A stretch of 64,000 bases of DNA from GCA-003244245 sp963823755. GTDB taxonomy: Bacteria; Actinomycetota; Actinomycetes; Mycobacteriales; Pseudonocardiaceae. Positions 43,581 through 52,007 of the stretch are shown here, piece after piece. Positions within the stretch are counted from its first letter, which is position 1, and every line of letters starts with the position of its first letter. The notes under the pieces are model-generated. The model saw only the letters and a list, made by a program, of their open reading frames with translations, was not told the origin of the DNA and did not search any database. The translations under genes and the position numbers were made by a program. The stretch spans positions 496,001 through 560,000 of the forward strand of contig CAWGMP010000017.1 in assembly GCA_963823755.1 (NCBI GenBank), read 5' to 3'.

Positions 43581-43691
43581 GCGCCGACGACGCCGATACT
43601 CAGTCGGCTCGCAATCGCCGGCTTGTCACCGATCAACAGTACGACGGACGCGAAACAACAGGTCGAGCCCCAGTGCAATGATCACCGTCTG

Positions 43692-43728
43692 GGAAGAATG
43701 AGCCGCGGTGAGCGCGGCTCATTCTTCC
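43692..43728 (+). terminator. Strong hairpin, terminator-like
   Basis: GGAAGAATGAGCCGCG (43692-43707) and CGCGGCTCATTCTTCC (43713-43728) form a perfect 16-bp stem with a 5-nt loop. It lies between convergent units (AAA+ remnant and SRPBCC gene). Confidence 0.7.
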
Positions 43729-43789
43729 GAAACGATGATCACTACACGCGGTTTGACGAAGGGAACCCACCTCCACCGGCCCGTCCAGC

Positions 43790-44234
43790 TCAGCCGTATC
43801 GCAACGATCCCGGCGTGGTGAGCAACTCGCCCGTCTCAAGCCACGTCTTCAGACCGGAGAGGATCATCGGCCAGCCGCCGTAGAGCTCACTGTGTGCGCC
43901 TTCGCGCAACTGGTCGTGGGTCACAGTCAGACGGCAGGAGTCGCCGACAGGTTCGATCTTCCAGGTGACCCTCGAGGTGCCCTCGCTGGTCACCTCGTCG
44001 CTCCAGAGCGCGACCATGCTCTGGACCAGCCGGCGGGGGGTCGACCTCGAGGTTCTCCCCTTCCCCCAACAGCCCAGGAGCGGCCGGGTGGCTCATCTCG
44101 TAGCGCGAGCCGGGCGTCCAGTCGGAGCTGATCCGGGCGCCGAAGTTGTACTTACTCCTGATCTCGCCGTCGGTGATCGCCTCCCAGAGACGCCCGGGGG
44201 TCGTGCGGATGTAGATATCGAAAACCTTCTCCAT
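43790..44234 (-). pseudogene. SRPBCC/AHSA1-domain protein, frameshifted
   Basis: Starts MEKVFDIYIRTTPGRLWEAITDGEI...FGARISSDWTPGSRYEM, the usual N-terminus of an AHSA1-type ligand-binding protein. C-terminal half WKIEPVGDSCRLTVTHDQLREGA...GGWPMILSGLKTWLETGE is in another frame. The shift lies at a G-run near 44033-44041. Usually paired with an ArsR regulator, which is not seen. Confidence 0.78.
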
Positions 44235-44575
44235 GGAAGTCCCCAGTCTGTTCTTGAGATCGCTGAGCGCAGCCGCCTGCTGACCACCAGGGCCGTCACC
44301 CTGGATACATCGGGATTTGCGGCAGTGGGGCATCACAACGAGGGGATCATCATATGACTCGGTGAGGTCGCAGAGGCGGTCATGGGCAACTCACCTGTTC
44401 TCGGACCTCACTGGTTCGGAGACGGACAACAGCACACGCTCGGATCGACCCAGCTCGCCCGGTCCGGTTCACGCTGAGTAGCGCACTAATGTCGGGCAGC
44501 CACCGGTACGGACTGGAGGGGGGACATGCTCGGGATCGCGGCTGGTGTGGATCTTCTCGGAGCTGGGTTCGCGTG

Positions 44576-45913
44576 ATGACGTCGCGGGGACGCATCGCCG
44601 GCGCGCTCCCCGCGGCTGCGTCGGTGCCGCGCCCGGCTGGCAGCGGATGGCTCACCGCCCTCGCCGTCTACCGTGAGCCCCGGCTCGTGATCATTTTCCT
44701 GATGGGCTTCGCCAGCGGGCTGCCGCTGGCGCTGACCGGGGCGACCCTCGCCATCTGGCTGACGGAACTGCGCTTGTCGCTCACGTCGATCGGTCTGTTC
44801 GCCGCGCTCGGTGTGCCCTACAACGTCAAGTTCGTGTGGTCTCCGCTTCTTGACCGCGTGCCGATTCCCGTACTGACCCGACAGCTGGGGCGACGGCGAA
44901 GCTGGCTGCTCGTCATCCAGTTCGCTCTCATCGGCGCCATCATGGCGCTCGGCGCCACGCGGCCCGGGCAGGCGCCGCTGTGGACGGCGCTGGCCGCGCT
45001 GGGCGTCGCCTTCCTGTCCGCCAGTCAGGACATCGTCATCGACGCTTACCGGATCGAGACGGCGCGCGAGCACGAGCAGGGCGCGACCGCCGCCATGACG
45101 CAGTACGGCTACCGGCTCGGGATGCTGGCCAGTGGGGCGGGGGCCCTCTTCCTGGCCGCGTTCCTGCCGTGGCCGTGGGTTTACGCAGCGATGGCGGGAC
45201 TCCTCTCGATCGGGGTGATGACCACACTGCTCGCCCCCGAGCCGAGGGCCGGTGGGGTGGCGGCACCGAGCGCCGATCTCCTCGACCGTCTCCGGGAGGC
45301 GGTCGTCGCGCCCTTCGTCGAGTTCCTCCGCAGGCAGGGGGTCGCGGTCGCGCTCCTCGTCCTGGCCTTCATCGTGTTCTACACCCTCGGTGACGCCTTC
45401 GCCGGAGCCATGGCCAACCCCTTCTACGTCAAGGTCGGCTTCAGCAAAGTCGAGATCGCGACGGTGACCAAGGCCTTCGGCCTGGGCGCCACGCTGATCG
45501 GCGTCTTCCTCGGCGGCCTCGCCGTCGGCCGGTACGGCGTGATGAAGGCACTTCTGGTGGGCGGGATCTGCCAAGCGCTCTCGAATCTGATGTTCGCCGC
45601 CCAGGCGCTCGCCGGTCACGACGTCCGCGTCCTCGTCTTCACGATCGCGATCGAGAACCTGACCGGTGGCATGGCCTCGGCTGCCTTCGTCGCGTACCTG
45701 TCGGTCCTGTGCAACGTGGCCTACACAGCGACGCAGTACGCCGTGTTCACCTCGTTCATGGCTCTCGGGCGGACACTCCTCGCCTCGACCAGCGGCTGGG
45801 TCGCCGACCACGTAGGCTGGGTGGAGTTCTTCCTCATCTCCACCCTGCTCGCCCTGCCAGGTCTCACGCTCCTCGGATGGATGATGCACCGCTACCCCAC
45901 CACCCGCGACTAG
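44576..45913 (+). CDS. AmpG-like MFS transporter
   Basis: 445 aa from the ATG at 44576; longer frame rejected. About 12 hydrophobic segments. FLMGFASGLPLALTGATLAIWL, PYNVKFVWSPLLDRVPIP, SASQDIVIDAYRIE and TQYGYRLGMLASGAGALFL are close to AmpG muropeptide permeases, which in Gram-negative bacteria import anhydro-muropeptides. Unusual in an actinomycete; it may import peptidoglycan fragments or have another substrate. No beta-lactamase or amidase gene is nearby. Confidence 0.8.
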   Translation: MTSRGRIAGALPAAASVPRPAGSGWLTALAVYREPRLVIIFLMGFASGLPLALTGATLAIWLTELRLSLTSIGLFAALGVPYNVKFVWSPLLDRVPIPVLTRQLGRRRSWLLVIQFALIGAIMALGATRPGQAPLWTALAALGVAFLSASQDIVIDAYRIETAREHEQGATAAMTQYGYRLGMLASGAGALFLAAFLPWPWVYAAMAGLLSIGVMTTLLAPEPRAGGVAAPSADLLDRLREAVVAPFVEFLRRQGVAVALLVLAFIVFYTLGDAFAGAMANPFYVKVGFSKVEIATVTKAFGLGATLIGVFLGGLAVGRYGVMKALLVGGICQALSNLMFAAQALAGHDVRVLVFTIAIENLTGGMASAAFVAYLSVLCNVAYTATQYAVFTSFMALGRTLLASTSGWVADHVGWVEFFLISTLLALPGLTLLGWMMHRYPTTRD

Positions 45914-46208
45914 CGGCCGTGGGAAGGCAGACTATTTCGTTCCAGGGGGCGAAGGCCAGAGTCAACCCCAGGTCCTGGTCAGGCGCGATTGACCTAGGCC
46001 GGCACGCCGTCGAACGGACCACGTAGCCGTCCGGGGTAACGAGGTGGCCAACAGCAGGGACGCTGGGGAAGGCTGGTTCAAGATCGGACCACGAAGAGGG
46101 GCGGGACAGGTGTGGCAGCGAAGAGGTCCCGTCGGTGGCGCTGGCCCGTTGGCCTTCGCTCGGTTCCCGTTGACAGCGTGTGGCGACCTGTCGGGGGAAG
46201 CGGGGCCC
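45914..46208. other. Leader of the graspetide operon
   Basis: 295 bp with no supported gene; a longer frame of the precursor (from 46044) reads through it but lacks leader-peptide character. Promoter expected here. Confidence 0.35.
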
Positions 46209-46376
46209 GTGACGACGGGGCCGCGCCCGTTTGCAGCCGGTTTCGCGGTCGAGCCGGTGCAGGACAGGCACAAGAAAAAGCCGACGCATGGGGTGGAGAC
46301 GAAGGCAACGTGCAATATCATCGACGGCACGGACGAGCCGGACACCGTCGATGAGCCCTACGAGGACGAGGAGTAG
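46209..46376 (+). CDS. Graspetide precursor peptide
   Basis: 55 aa from the GTG at 46209 with a G-rich SD. Leader TGPRPFAAGFAVEPVQDR includes the RPFxxxFAVxP motif typical of ATP-grasp RiPP leaders. The core alternates Thr with Asp/Glu (GVETKATCNIIDGTDEPD, then TVDEPYEDEE). The ligase would form ester bonds between Thr and the acidic side chains, and the IIDGTD turn offers a DG site for aspartimide formation by the methyltransferase, as in fuscimiditide and amycolimiditide. An upstream ATG at 46044 would give a 110-aa form. Confidence 0.72.
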   Translation: MTTGPRPFAAGFAVEPVQDRHKKKPTHGVETKATCNIIDGTDEPDTVDEPYEDEE

Positions 46377-47367
46377 GCAAACGTCCACTGTCCCGACGGT
46401 GCTGGTGTTGACCAACGAGGATGACACCACCGCGGGCATGGTCATCGAGGCGTTGGCCGGGCGCGGCGCCGTGGTAGCGCAGGTCGATACGGGTGATTTC
46501 CCGCAGCGATGGACGGTGACGGGAAGGATCGACTCGGCCGGGGTGTGGCAGGGCAGCTTGGTCGGCCCGGACGTTGCGGTGGATCTGGAACTGGTGACGG
46601 CGATCTACTATCGCAGGCCCAGCCGGTATCGGGCGGCTGCTGGCTTATCGTCGGCGGACCGTCGGTTCGCTGAGGCGGAGGCGCATCACGGTGTGGGGGG
46701 CTTACTGTCGTGCCTGCCGTGCCGGTGGGTGTCACATCCGGGGAGGATCGCCGACGCCTCGGCTAAGCCGGGGCAGTTACGATTGGCGGCAGCGTGTGGT
46801 CTGCGTGTACCGGAGACGTTGATCAGTAGTTCGCCTGAACAGGTGCGGGAGTTCGTTACCACACTCGGCGGGCCGGTGGTGTACAAGCCGATGTCGCCCG
46901 GGGCGCTGCGGGCGACGGGCACACCGTGCGCGGTATACGCGACGCTGCTCGACCCGGCCACCGTCGAGGAGTGGCTGGACGCAGGGGCGGTCGGTGTGAC
47001 GGCCAACCAGTTCCAGCGCTATATCGCGGACAAGGACGCCGACCTACGTGTCACGGTCGTGGGTGAACGTCTGTTCCCGGTGGCAATCCGGGCCCGTACC
47101 CAGGCGGCGCGGGTGGACTGGCGCCGCGACTACAGCAACCTCGACTATGAGATCGTCGAGGTGCCCGAGGACGTGACCACCGGGCTGCGCTCCTACCTCA
47201 AGGCGACTGGATTGGCATTCGCCGCATTCGACCTGGTTCGGACCACGACTGGCGAGCACTACTTCGAGGCTAACGCCAACGGCGAATGGGGGTGGCTCAC
47301 CGATGTGGTCGACCTCCCCATCGCTGGGGCGTTAGCCGATCTGCTCCTGGGCAGGGTGCCGTCGTGA
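46351..47367 (+). CDS. ATP-grasp ligase for graspetide macrocyclisation
   Basis: 338 aa if started at the ATG 46351, which overlaps the precursor; a GTG at 46399 is equally possible. VLVLTNEDDTTAGMVIEAL, AIYYRRPSRYR, VVYKPMSPGALRATG, QRYIADKDADLRVTVVGE, AFAAFDLVRTT and FEANANGEWGWL follow the order of RiPP-maturating ATP-grasp enzymes (MvdD/TgmB type). It activates Asp/Glu carboxylates as acyl phosphates and links them to Thr hydroxyls. Confidence 0.85.
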   Translation: MSPTRTRSRQTSTVPTVLVLTNEDDTTAGMVIEALAGRGAVVAQVDTGDFPQRWTVTGRIDSAGVWQGSLVGPDVAVDLELVTAIYYRRPSRYRAAAGLSSADRRFAEAEAHHGVGGLLSCLPCRWVSHPGRIADASAKPGQLRLAAACGLRVPETLISSSPEQVREFVTTLGGPVVYKPMSPGALRATGTPCAVYATLLDPATVEEWLDAGAVGVTANQFQRYIADKDADLRVTVVGERLFPVAIRARTQAARVDWRRDYSNLDYEIVEVPEDVTTGLRSYLKATGLAFAAFDLVRTTTGEHYFEANANGEWGWLTDVVDLPIAGALADLLLGRVPS

Positions 47368-48551
47368 CGACCACGGCACCACTTGTCGCAGACGCAGAGT
47401 GGCGGGCCCGAGCCGCAGCGTTGGCTGCATCCGTGGTTGCTGACGGGGAAGCAGCCAATCCTGAGTGGGCCGAGGTCTTCGCTGCGGTGCCCCGCCATGT
47501 GTTCATCCCGCGTTTCTTCTGTCGTGACGCCACTGGGGACCTGATCGCGGTCGACGGTAGTGATCCGACCCGACGCGCTGAGTGGCTGGATACGGTGTAT
47601 TCCGACACCGCGTTGACCACGCAGCTGGGCCAGATCGATCCCGGTAGCACCCTGCGCCCGCTGACCGTGTCGGCCAGTTCCTCGACCAGGCCGACCTTGA
47701 TGGCGCGCATGCTCGCTGATCTCTCCACCTATCCGGGCCACCGGGTGTTGGAGATCGGCACCGGCACTGGCTACAACGCTGCTCTACTGTGTCAACGGCT
47801 TGGCGACCAAGGCGTGTACTCCGTCGACATCCACCCCGGACTCATCGATGCCGCCCACGCCCGGCTGGCAAGCCTTGGCTATCACCCACGCTTGGCGTGC
47901 CGTGATGGTCCCCACGGTTGGGCCGAACACGCTCTTTACGACCGGGTCATCGCCACCTGCGGGACTTCCACAATCCCTTATCCGTGGGTTGCTCAGACCC
48001 GGCCGGGTGGGCTGATCCTGGCTGAGGTACTCGCTGGTGGCCACGGCATGCTGGTGCGTCTCACCGTCGCCGCCGACGGCACCGCGTCCGGGAATTTCCT
48101 CGACTATCCCGGCTTGTTCATGACACTGCGTCCGGCGCACGACCGGATAGGCCGGCACACCGAGCTCTCACCAGAGCAGCTACACGGCACCCGCCACACC
48201 CGGACCACGCTGGATCCCGCGGTGTTGGCCGACCCGGCGTTCGCCTTCTTCTGCCAGCTCTATCTCGGTTCCGGCCGCAGCAGCCACCATGTCATCAACA
48301 AAACCACCAGAGCCACCGTGGTGGCCCACGACGGCTCCTGGGCCGAGACCTCGAAAGGCACGCTCCACGGTTTCCTGGTCAGGTTCGACGGCACCCACAA
48401 CCCCTGGCAGACCATCGAAGCCGCCCACCAGGCCTGGACCCGGCTCGGCCAACCCCAGCCTTCCGCACTCGGGCTCACCGTCACTCCCGACGGGCAACAT
48501 GCGTGGTGCCAGCACCCCGATAGCGACTGGACCCACCCTCTGATGACCTGA
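47364..48551 (+). CDS. PIMT-like methyltransferase of the graspetide cluster
   Basis: 395 aa from the GTG at 47364, overlapping the ligase stop by 4 bp. SAM motif VLEIGTGTGYNAALL with VPRHVFIP and YSDTALTTQ as in protein-L-isoaspartate methyltransferases, plus a ~170-residue C-terminal extension common in RiPP-linked members. By analogy with fuscimiditide-type clusters it methylates an Asp of the cyclised peptide, which then collapses to aspartimide. Confidence 0.83.
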   Translation: MTTTAPLVADAEWRARAAALAASVVADGEAANPEWAEVFAAVPRHVFIPRFFCRDATGDLIAVDGSDPTRRAEWLDTVYSDTALTTQLGQIDPGSTLRPLTVSASSSTRPTLMARMLADLSTYPGHRVLEIGTGTGYNAALLCQRLGDQGVYSVDIHPGLIDAAHARLASLGYHPRLACRDGPHGWAEHALYDRVIATCGTSTIPYPWVAQTRPGGLILAEVLAGGHGMLVRLTVAADGTASGNFLDYPGLFMTLRPAHDRIGRHTELSPEQLHGTRHTRTTLDPAVLADPAFAFFCQLYLGSGRSSHHVINKTTRATVVAHDGSWAETSKGTLHGFLVRFDGTHNPWQTIEAAHQAWTRLGQPQPSALGLTVTPDGQHAWCQHPDSDWTHPLMT

Positions 48552-48553
48552 CA

Positions 48554-48583
48554 ACGCAGACCGGTGAAATCCGCAGGCTCCAG
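48554..48583 (+). repeat. Direct repeat flanking the XRE-TPR gene (copy 1)
   Basis: 30 bp matching 50083-50112 at 26 positions (shared core AATCCGCAGG). The pair brackets the XRE-TPR gene and may mark an insertion or a shared regulatory site. Confidence 0.45.
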
Positions 48584-48646
48584 TTTCAGCCGAGATTCTT
48601 GCGCTTCATTCACGCAAAGCAGCCCAGCACACCGTCGAGCAGGTGG

Positions 48647-49945
48647 CTATCTGTGGCCTGCCGCCACGACCTTGCGCGCCAGCTGGACGAGGTCGCGGTT
48701 GTCACTGCTTGGGCGGGCCTCCAGCGCCGCAATGAGCGGTTGCAGCCGCTCTCGGGCGCGTACCGAGTGCAGCGGCGCCACGGCGTCAATCGCCGACTTC
48801 GCCATCAGCGGTCCGCGCGGCTCTCCGGCCTGCACGTAGATGGTGGCACGAAGCACTGCCGCGAACACCCCGACCGGTCGGTGCCAACCAGCACCATTGA
48901 TTGACGCCACTAACTGTTCGATATTATTTGGGCGCCCTAACTCCATATACACCAGAGCAGTCTGGTAGTCCATATCGGCACGGAGGTATTCGTCTGGCGA
49001 CTGCCAGCCGCCTCGTGCCTTGGTCAACTCCTCGACGGCATTCGCGTGCCCCATCGAAGCCAACGCATACGCTGAAACCGCGTGGAGCCAGGAAACTAAT
49101 TCCGGATCACTCTTCGAGCCGAGCAAGGATTGGCCTATTTGGAAGACCTTCAAGGCGTCGTTGGGACGACCGCGAGCCGAGTCGATCACTCCCGAGAACC
49201 GTATCGCCCTTGACAACTCGTACCCGTCACCCACTTGGTGCGCGAGGTCGATTGCGGTCCGGTAGTGCCATCGAGCGGATAGGTCCCGACCGCTGTCAAA
49301 ACAGCACCAGCCGGCCAGATTGTTCAGCGCAGCCAACTCTGAGTGCAACCGCGTCCTGACCGCTTTGCTCGCGGGTACCTTGAGGAGCCGCCCGTACTGT
49401 GTAGCCGCTGCGTGGACGGCGCGGGCCTGCCCGCCTTGTGACCTGGCCGCGGCGCGAAGCTGATCTGCAGTGTTCTTGATTTCGGCTACATCGATCATAC
49501 CGACCTGGGAAGGGAGGTCCAGCTCGCTCGGCCCAGCAGAGGAGGTCAGCAGCTTGCCGAGGACCGGCACGCCGACCAGCGCTACCGAACCCTTGGCGAG
49601 GACGTCTCTTCTGAGCATCTCGTCGGTCACCTCCGCAACGACCCCCGACGGGTCGTCTCCAGGGTAGGCGCTGTCCCCACCGTTCGTGGTGTAGGCGAGG
49701 CCCAGGTAGCCGCGCGGCATGCCGAGGCCGTCCGCGATACGAACGAGCACGTCATAGGCCATCACCTTGCGGCCCTGGATGATCTCGCACACTTCGGACT
49801 GTGACTGCCCGGTGAGCTGAGCGATCTGCCGCTGGGTCATCCCGTACCCGCGCAGACGTCGATAAACAGTGCTGATGTCGCGCGCCGCGAGGGCGATGCG
49901 CATGTCCGGCTCGTCCCAGACCTCGGGGGGGATCTGTTCGTCCAC
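48647..49945 (-). CDS. XRE-family regulator with TPR-like C-terminus
   Basis: 432 aa. RRLRGYGMTQRQIAQLTGQSQSEVCEIIQGRKVMAYDVLVRIADGLG is an HTH_3 domain. The rest is helical with TPR-like units (ALNNLAGWCCFDSGRDLSARWHYRTAIDLA). Large XRE-TPR regulators of this type are common beside actinomycete RiPP and specialised-metabolite clusters and often respond to small peptides or hormones. Convergent with the graspetide operon, so a role in its control is inferred. Confidence 0.8.
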   Translation of the reverse strand: MDEQIPPEVWDEPDMRIALAARDISTVYRRLRGYGMTQRQIAQLTGQSQSEVCEIIQGRKVMAYDVLVRIADGLGMPRGYLGLAYTTNGGDSAYPGDDPSGVVAEVTDEMLRRDVLAKGSVALVGVPVLGKLLTSSAGPSELDLPSQVGMIDVAEIKNTADQLRAAARSQGGQARAVHAAATQYGRLLKVPASKAVRTRLHSELAALNNLAGWCCFDSGRDLSARWHYRTAIDLAHQVGDGYELSRAIRFSGVIDSARGRPNDALKVFQIGQSLLGSKSDPELVSWLHAVSAYALASMGHANAVEELTKARGGWQSPDEYLRADMDYQTALVYMELGRPNNIEQLVASINGAGWHRPVGVFAAVLRATIYVQAGEPRGPLMAKSAIDAVAPLHSVRARERLQPLIAALEARPSSDNRDLVQLARKVVAAGHR

Positions 49946-50328
49946 CGCCCACCTCCCCGTCCCCTGTCACCCTTGGAGCGAGAAGGCTACCGCGCAAGAT
50001 CGGTCGCGCACCTCTCAACCAGCCCCAGCGGCCGCCCAACGTCCGTTCGCGCCCGGACCGTGTGCGGAGTACTGACTTGACGACGCGGACCAGTGGAATC
50101 CGCAGGCCCCAGGGTTGGAGTTTTAGGCCAGTGCCCGACTGAAACCCAGATGAACCAGGCTTTTTTAGCAGGGCCGGGAATCACCGGCGTGTTCGTAGTC
50201 ACCCCCCGAGCTTTCTGCGCGTCGGCAGGCACGATCGGTGCGTGGCGCGCAGTCGGCTGCACCTCGTGACGCATCCACAGCCGTGGTGCACCCGCACTCC
50301 GGCTACGCTATGCCACCGCGACTGAAGA
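49946..50328. other. Intergenic DNA with repeat copy 2
   Basis: About 380 bp with no supported gene; contains the second copy of the direct repeat (50083-50112). Confidence 0.4.
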
Positions 50329-50925
50329 TCAGCGAGAGTAGCGGGAGTAATCGTTCGTGACGATCACGATCAGTCCCGGACCGGCGTTCGCTATGCCCGG
50401 GAACCGGTGCTCGACTCGCATGCCGAACTCGGCGCCGAGTGCCTGCGCGGAGGCCTGCTGGTCGGCGTTGTCCTGGTAGTAAGCGGTGGTCGTCGGGATC
50501 GTCCCTTGCGCGTAGTTGCCGACTTCGACCACCGTCCAACCTGCGGCGCTGAGGTCGCGGGCCGCCCGCGCGGCCAAGCCGCGGATGGTGCTGTTGTTGT
50601 AGACCCGCACCTCACCACGGCTGTGGCCCTCCCCGCTGGCCGGCGCGCTCTCGGCGGCGTCCGGTGGACCGGGCGGGGCCACTACCGGCGCTTCGGTGGG
50701 GATCGAGGGCACCGGCGGGGGAAAGGGGACGACTGAGGGGCTCGCCGATGCGTTACCAGGAGCGTGGGTCGGGAGAACTGGCAACTCCCCCGTAGCCGAG
50801 CTCCGCTCTTCACGCTTGACAGCTACTACCAACCCGATCAGGACAGCGACGACCGCGAGCGTGAGCAGAGCCAATCCGCCGGTGCGCAGCCGCCTACTGG
50901 CTCCGGTCCTCTTCGACGTGCCCAT
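50329..50925 (-). CDS. LytR C-terminal-domain (LytR_C) membrane protein
   Basis: 198 aa. N-terminal TM helix (GGLALLTLAVVAVLIGLVVAV), Pro/Ser-rich linker, then EVRVYNNSTIRGLAARAARDLSAAGWTVVEVGNY...TTAYYQDN, the LytR_C fold. Mycobacterial counterpart Rv0431 (VirR) affects vesicle release and the cell envelope. Starts 3 bp from the DUF3263 stop: operon with it. Confidence 0.83.
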   Translation of the reverse strand: MGTSKRTGASRRLRTGGLALLTLAVVAVLIGLVVAVKREERSSATGELPVLPTHAPGNASASPSVVPFPPPVPSIPTEAPVVAPPGPPDAAESAPASGEGHSRGEVRVYNNSTIRGLAARAARDLSAAGWTVVEVGNYAQGTIPTTTAYYQDNADQQASAQALGAEFGMRVEHRFPGIANAGPGLIVIVTNDYSRYSR

Positions 50926-50928
50926 GGC

Positions 50929-51225
50929 CTACTTCGGGTCGACGCCGAGGCGGCGCGCGGCCCGTGCTCGCTGGCGACCCGACCGCAGCCGACGCAACCG
51001 CTTCACCAGCATCGGGTCGGCGGCAAGCGCATCCGGACGGTCGATCAGGTTGTTGAGTGCCTGGTAGTAGCGGGTGGCGGACATGTCGAACAGCTCACGG
51101 ATGGCCTGTTCCTTGGCGCCGGCGTACTTCCACCACTGCCGCTCGAAGGCCAACATCTCGCGCTCTTGGCCGCTCAGGCCCTCGGGCTGGTCATCGATCG
51201 GGCACAGCGCGTGTGCAGCGTCCAT
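50929..51225 (-). CDS. DUF3263 protein
   Basis: 98 aa from the ATG at 51225. LSGQEREMLAFERQWWKYAGAKEQAIRELFDMSATRYYQALNNLIDRPDALAADPMLVKRLRRLR is the full DUF3263 signature, a predicted HTH-like protein conserved in actinobacteria between def and the LytR_C gene. Function unknown; probably DNA-binding. Confidence 0.85.
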   Translation of the reverse strand: MDAAHALCPIDDQPEGLSGQEREMLAFERQWWKYAGAKEQAIRELFDMSATRYYQALNNLIDRPDALAADPMLVKRLRRLRSGRQRARAARRLGVDPK

Positions 51226-51383
51226 TGCGCTCCTCGGTTTGACGATCCCGCACGTGGCAGAATCACAGTGATGTGATTCTGCTGGGCATTGAACCACGCT
51301 GCGTCCGAGGCGGGCCCAGGGCGTCCCGCGGACACGTCCACCGGGCGCGGGACGCAGCAGCCCAACGATTACTGTGCCCCATC

Positions 51384-51950
51384 ATGGCTGTGCGTCCGAT
51401 CCGCATCGTCGGCGACCCGGTGCTGCACACCCCGACGAGACTCGTCACGGAGTTCGGCGGGGAGCTGCACGCACTGATCGGCGATATGTTCGACACGATG
51501 GCGGCCGCCGAAGGCGTCGGACTTGCGGCCAACCAGATCGGCGTGGACCTGCGCCTGTTCGTCTATGACTGCGCGGACGAGCAGGGCGTGCGGCAGCGGG
51601 GCATGGTGGTCAACCCAGTGTTGGAGACCAGTGAGCGGCCCGAGACGATGCCTGACCCCGATGACGACTGGGAGGGCTGCCTGTCGGTGCCCGGTGAGTC
51701 CTTCCCCACCGGGCGGGCGGCTTGGGCGCGGGTGACCGGCGTCGATGCCGACGGCGCGCCGGTCACCGTCGAGGGCACCGGCTTGCTGGCCCGATGCCTG
51801 CAGCACGAGACCGACCACCTCGACGGAACGCTTTATCTCAACCGGTTGGTCGGCCGGTATGCCCGCGAGGCGAAGAAGATGCTCAAAGCCCAGGGTTGGG
51901 GCGAGCCCGGGTTGTCCTGGGATCCCGCCGCGGCCCGCCCCGACGACTGA
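51384..51950 (+). CDS. def: Peptide deformylase
   Basis: 188 aa from the ATG at 51384; longer frame rejected. The three motifs are GVGLAANQIG, EGCLSVPG (metal Cys) and HETDHLDG (two metal His and catalytic Glu). Removes formyl groups from nascent proteins. Divergent from DUF3263, as in mycobacteria. This anchors the chromosomal backbone. Confidence 0.93.
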   Translation: MAVRPIRIVGDPVLHTPTRLVTEFGGELHALIGDMFDTMAAAEGVGLAANQIGVDLRLFVYDCADEQGVRQRGMVVNPVLETSERPETMPDPDDDWEGCLSVPGESFPTGRAAWARVTGVDADGAPVTVEGTGLLARCLQHETDHLDGTLYLNRLVGRYAREAKKMLKAQGWGEPGLSWDPAAARPDD

Positions 51951-52007
51951 GCACCCCGGGCGCAGGTACACAGATCACCTGTCGGACGGTCGTGGTAGAC
52001 CATCGGC

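Noticed and set aside
44486..45889. 467-codon minus-strand frame over the AmpG gene
   Set aside because: Gly/Glu/Arg-rich shadow; the plus strand encodes a clear membrane transporter.
49987..50274. Minus-strand 95-codon frame
   Set aside because: No SD or recognisable motif, overlaps the direct repeat copy.
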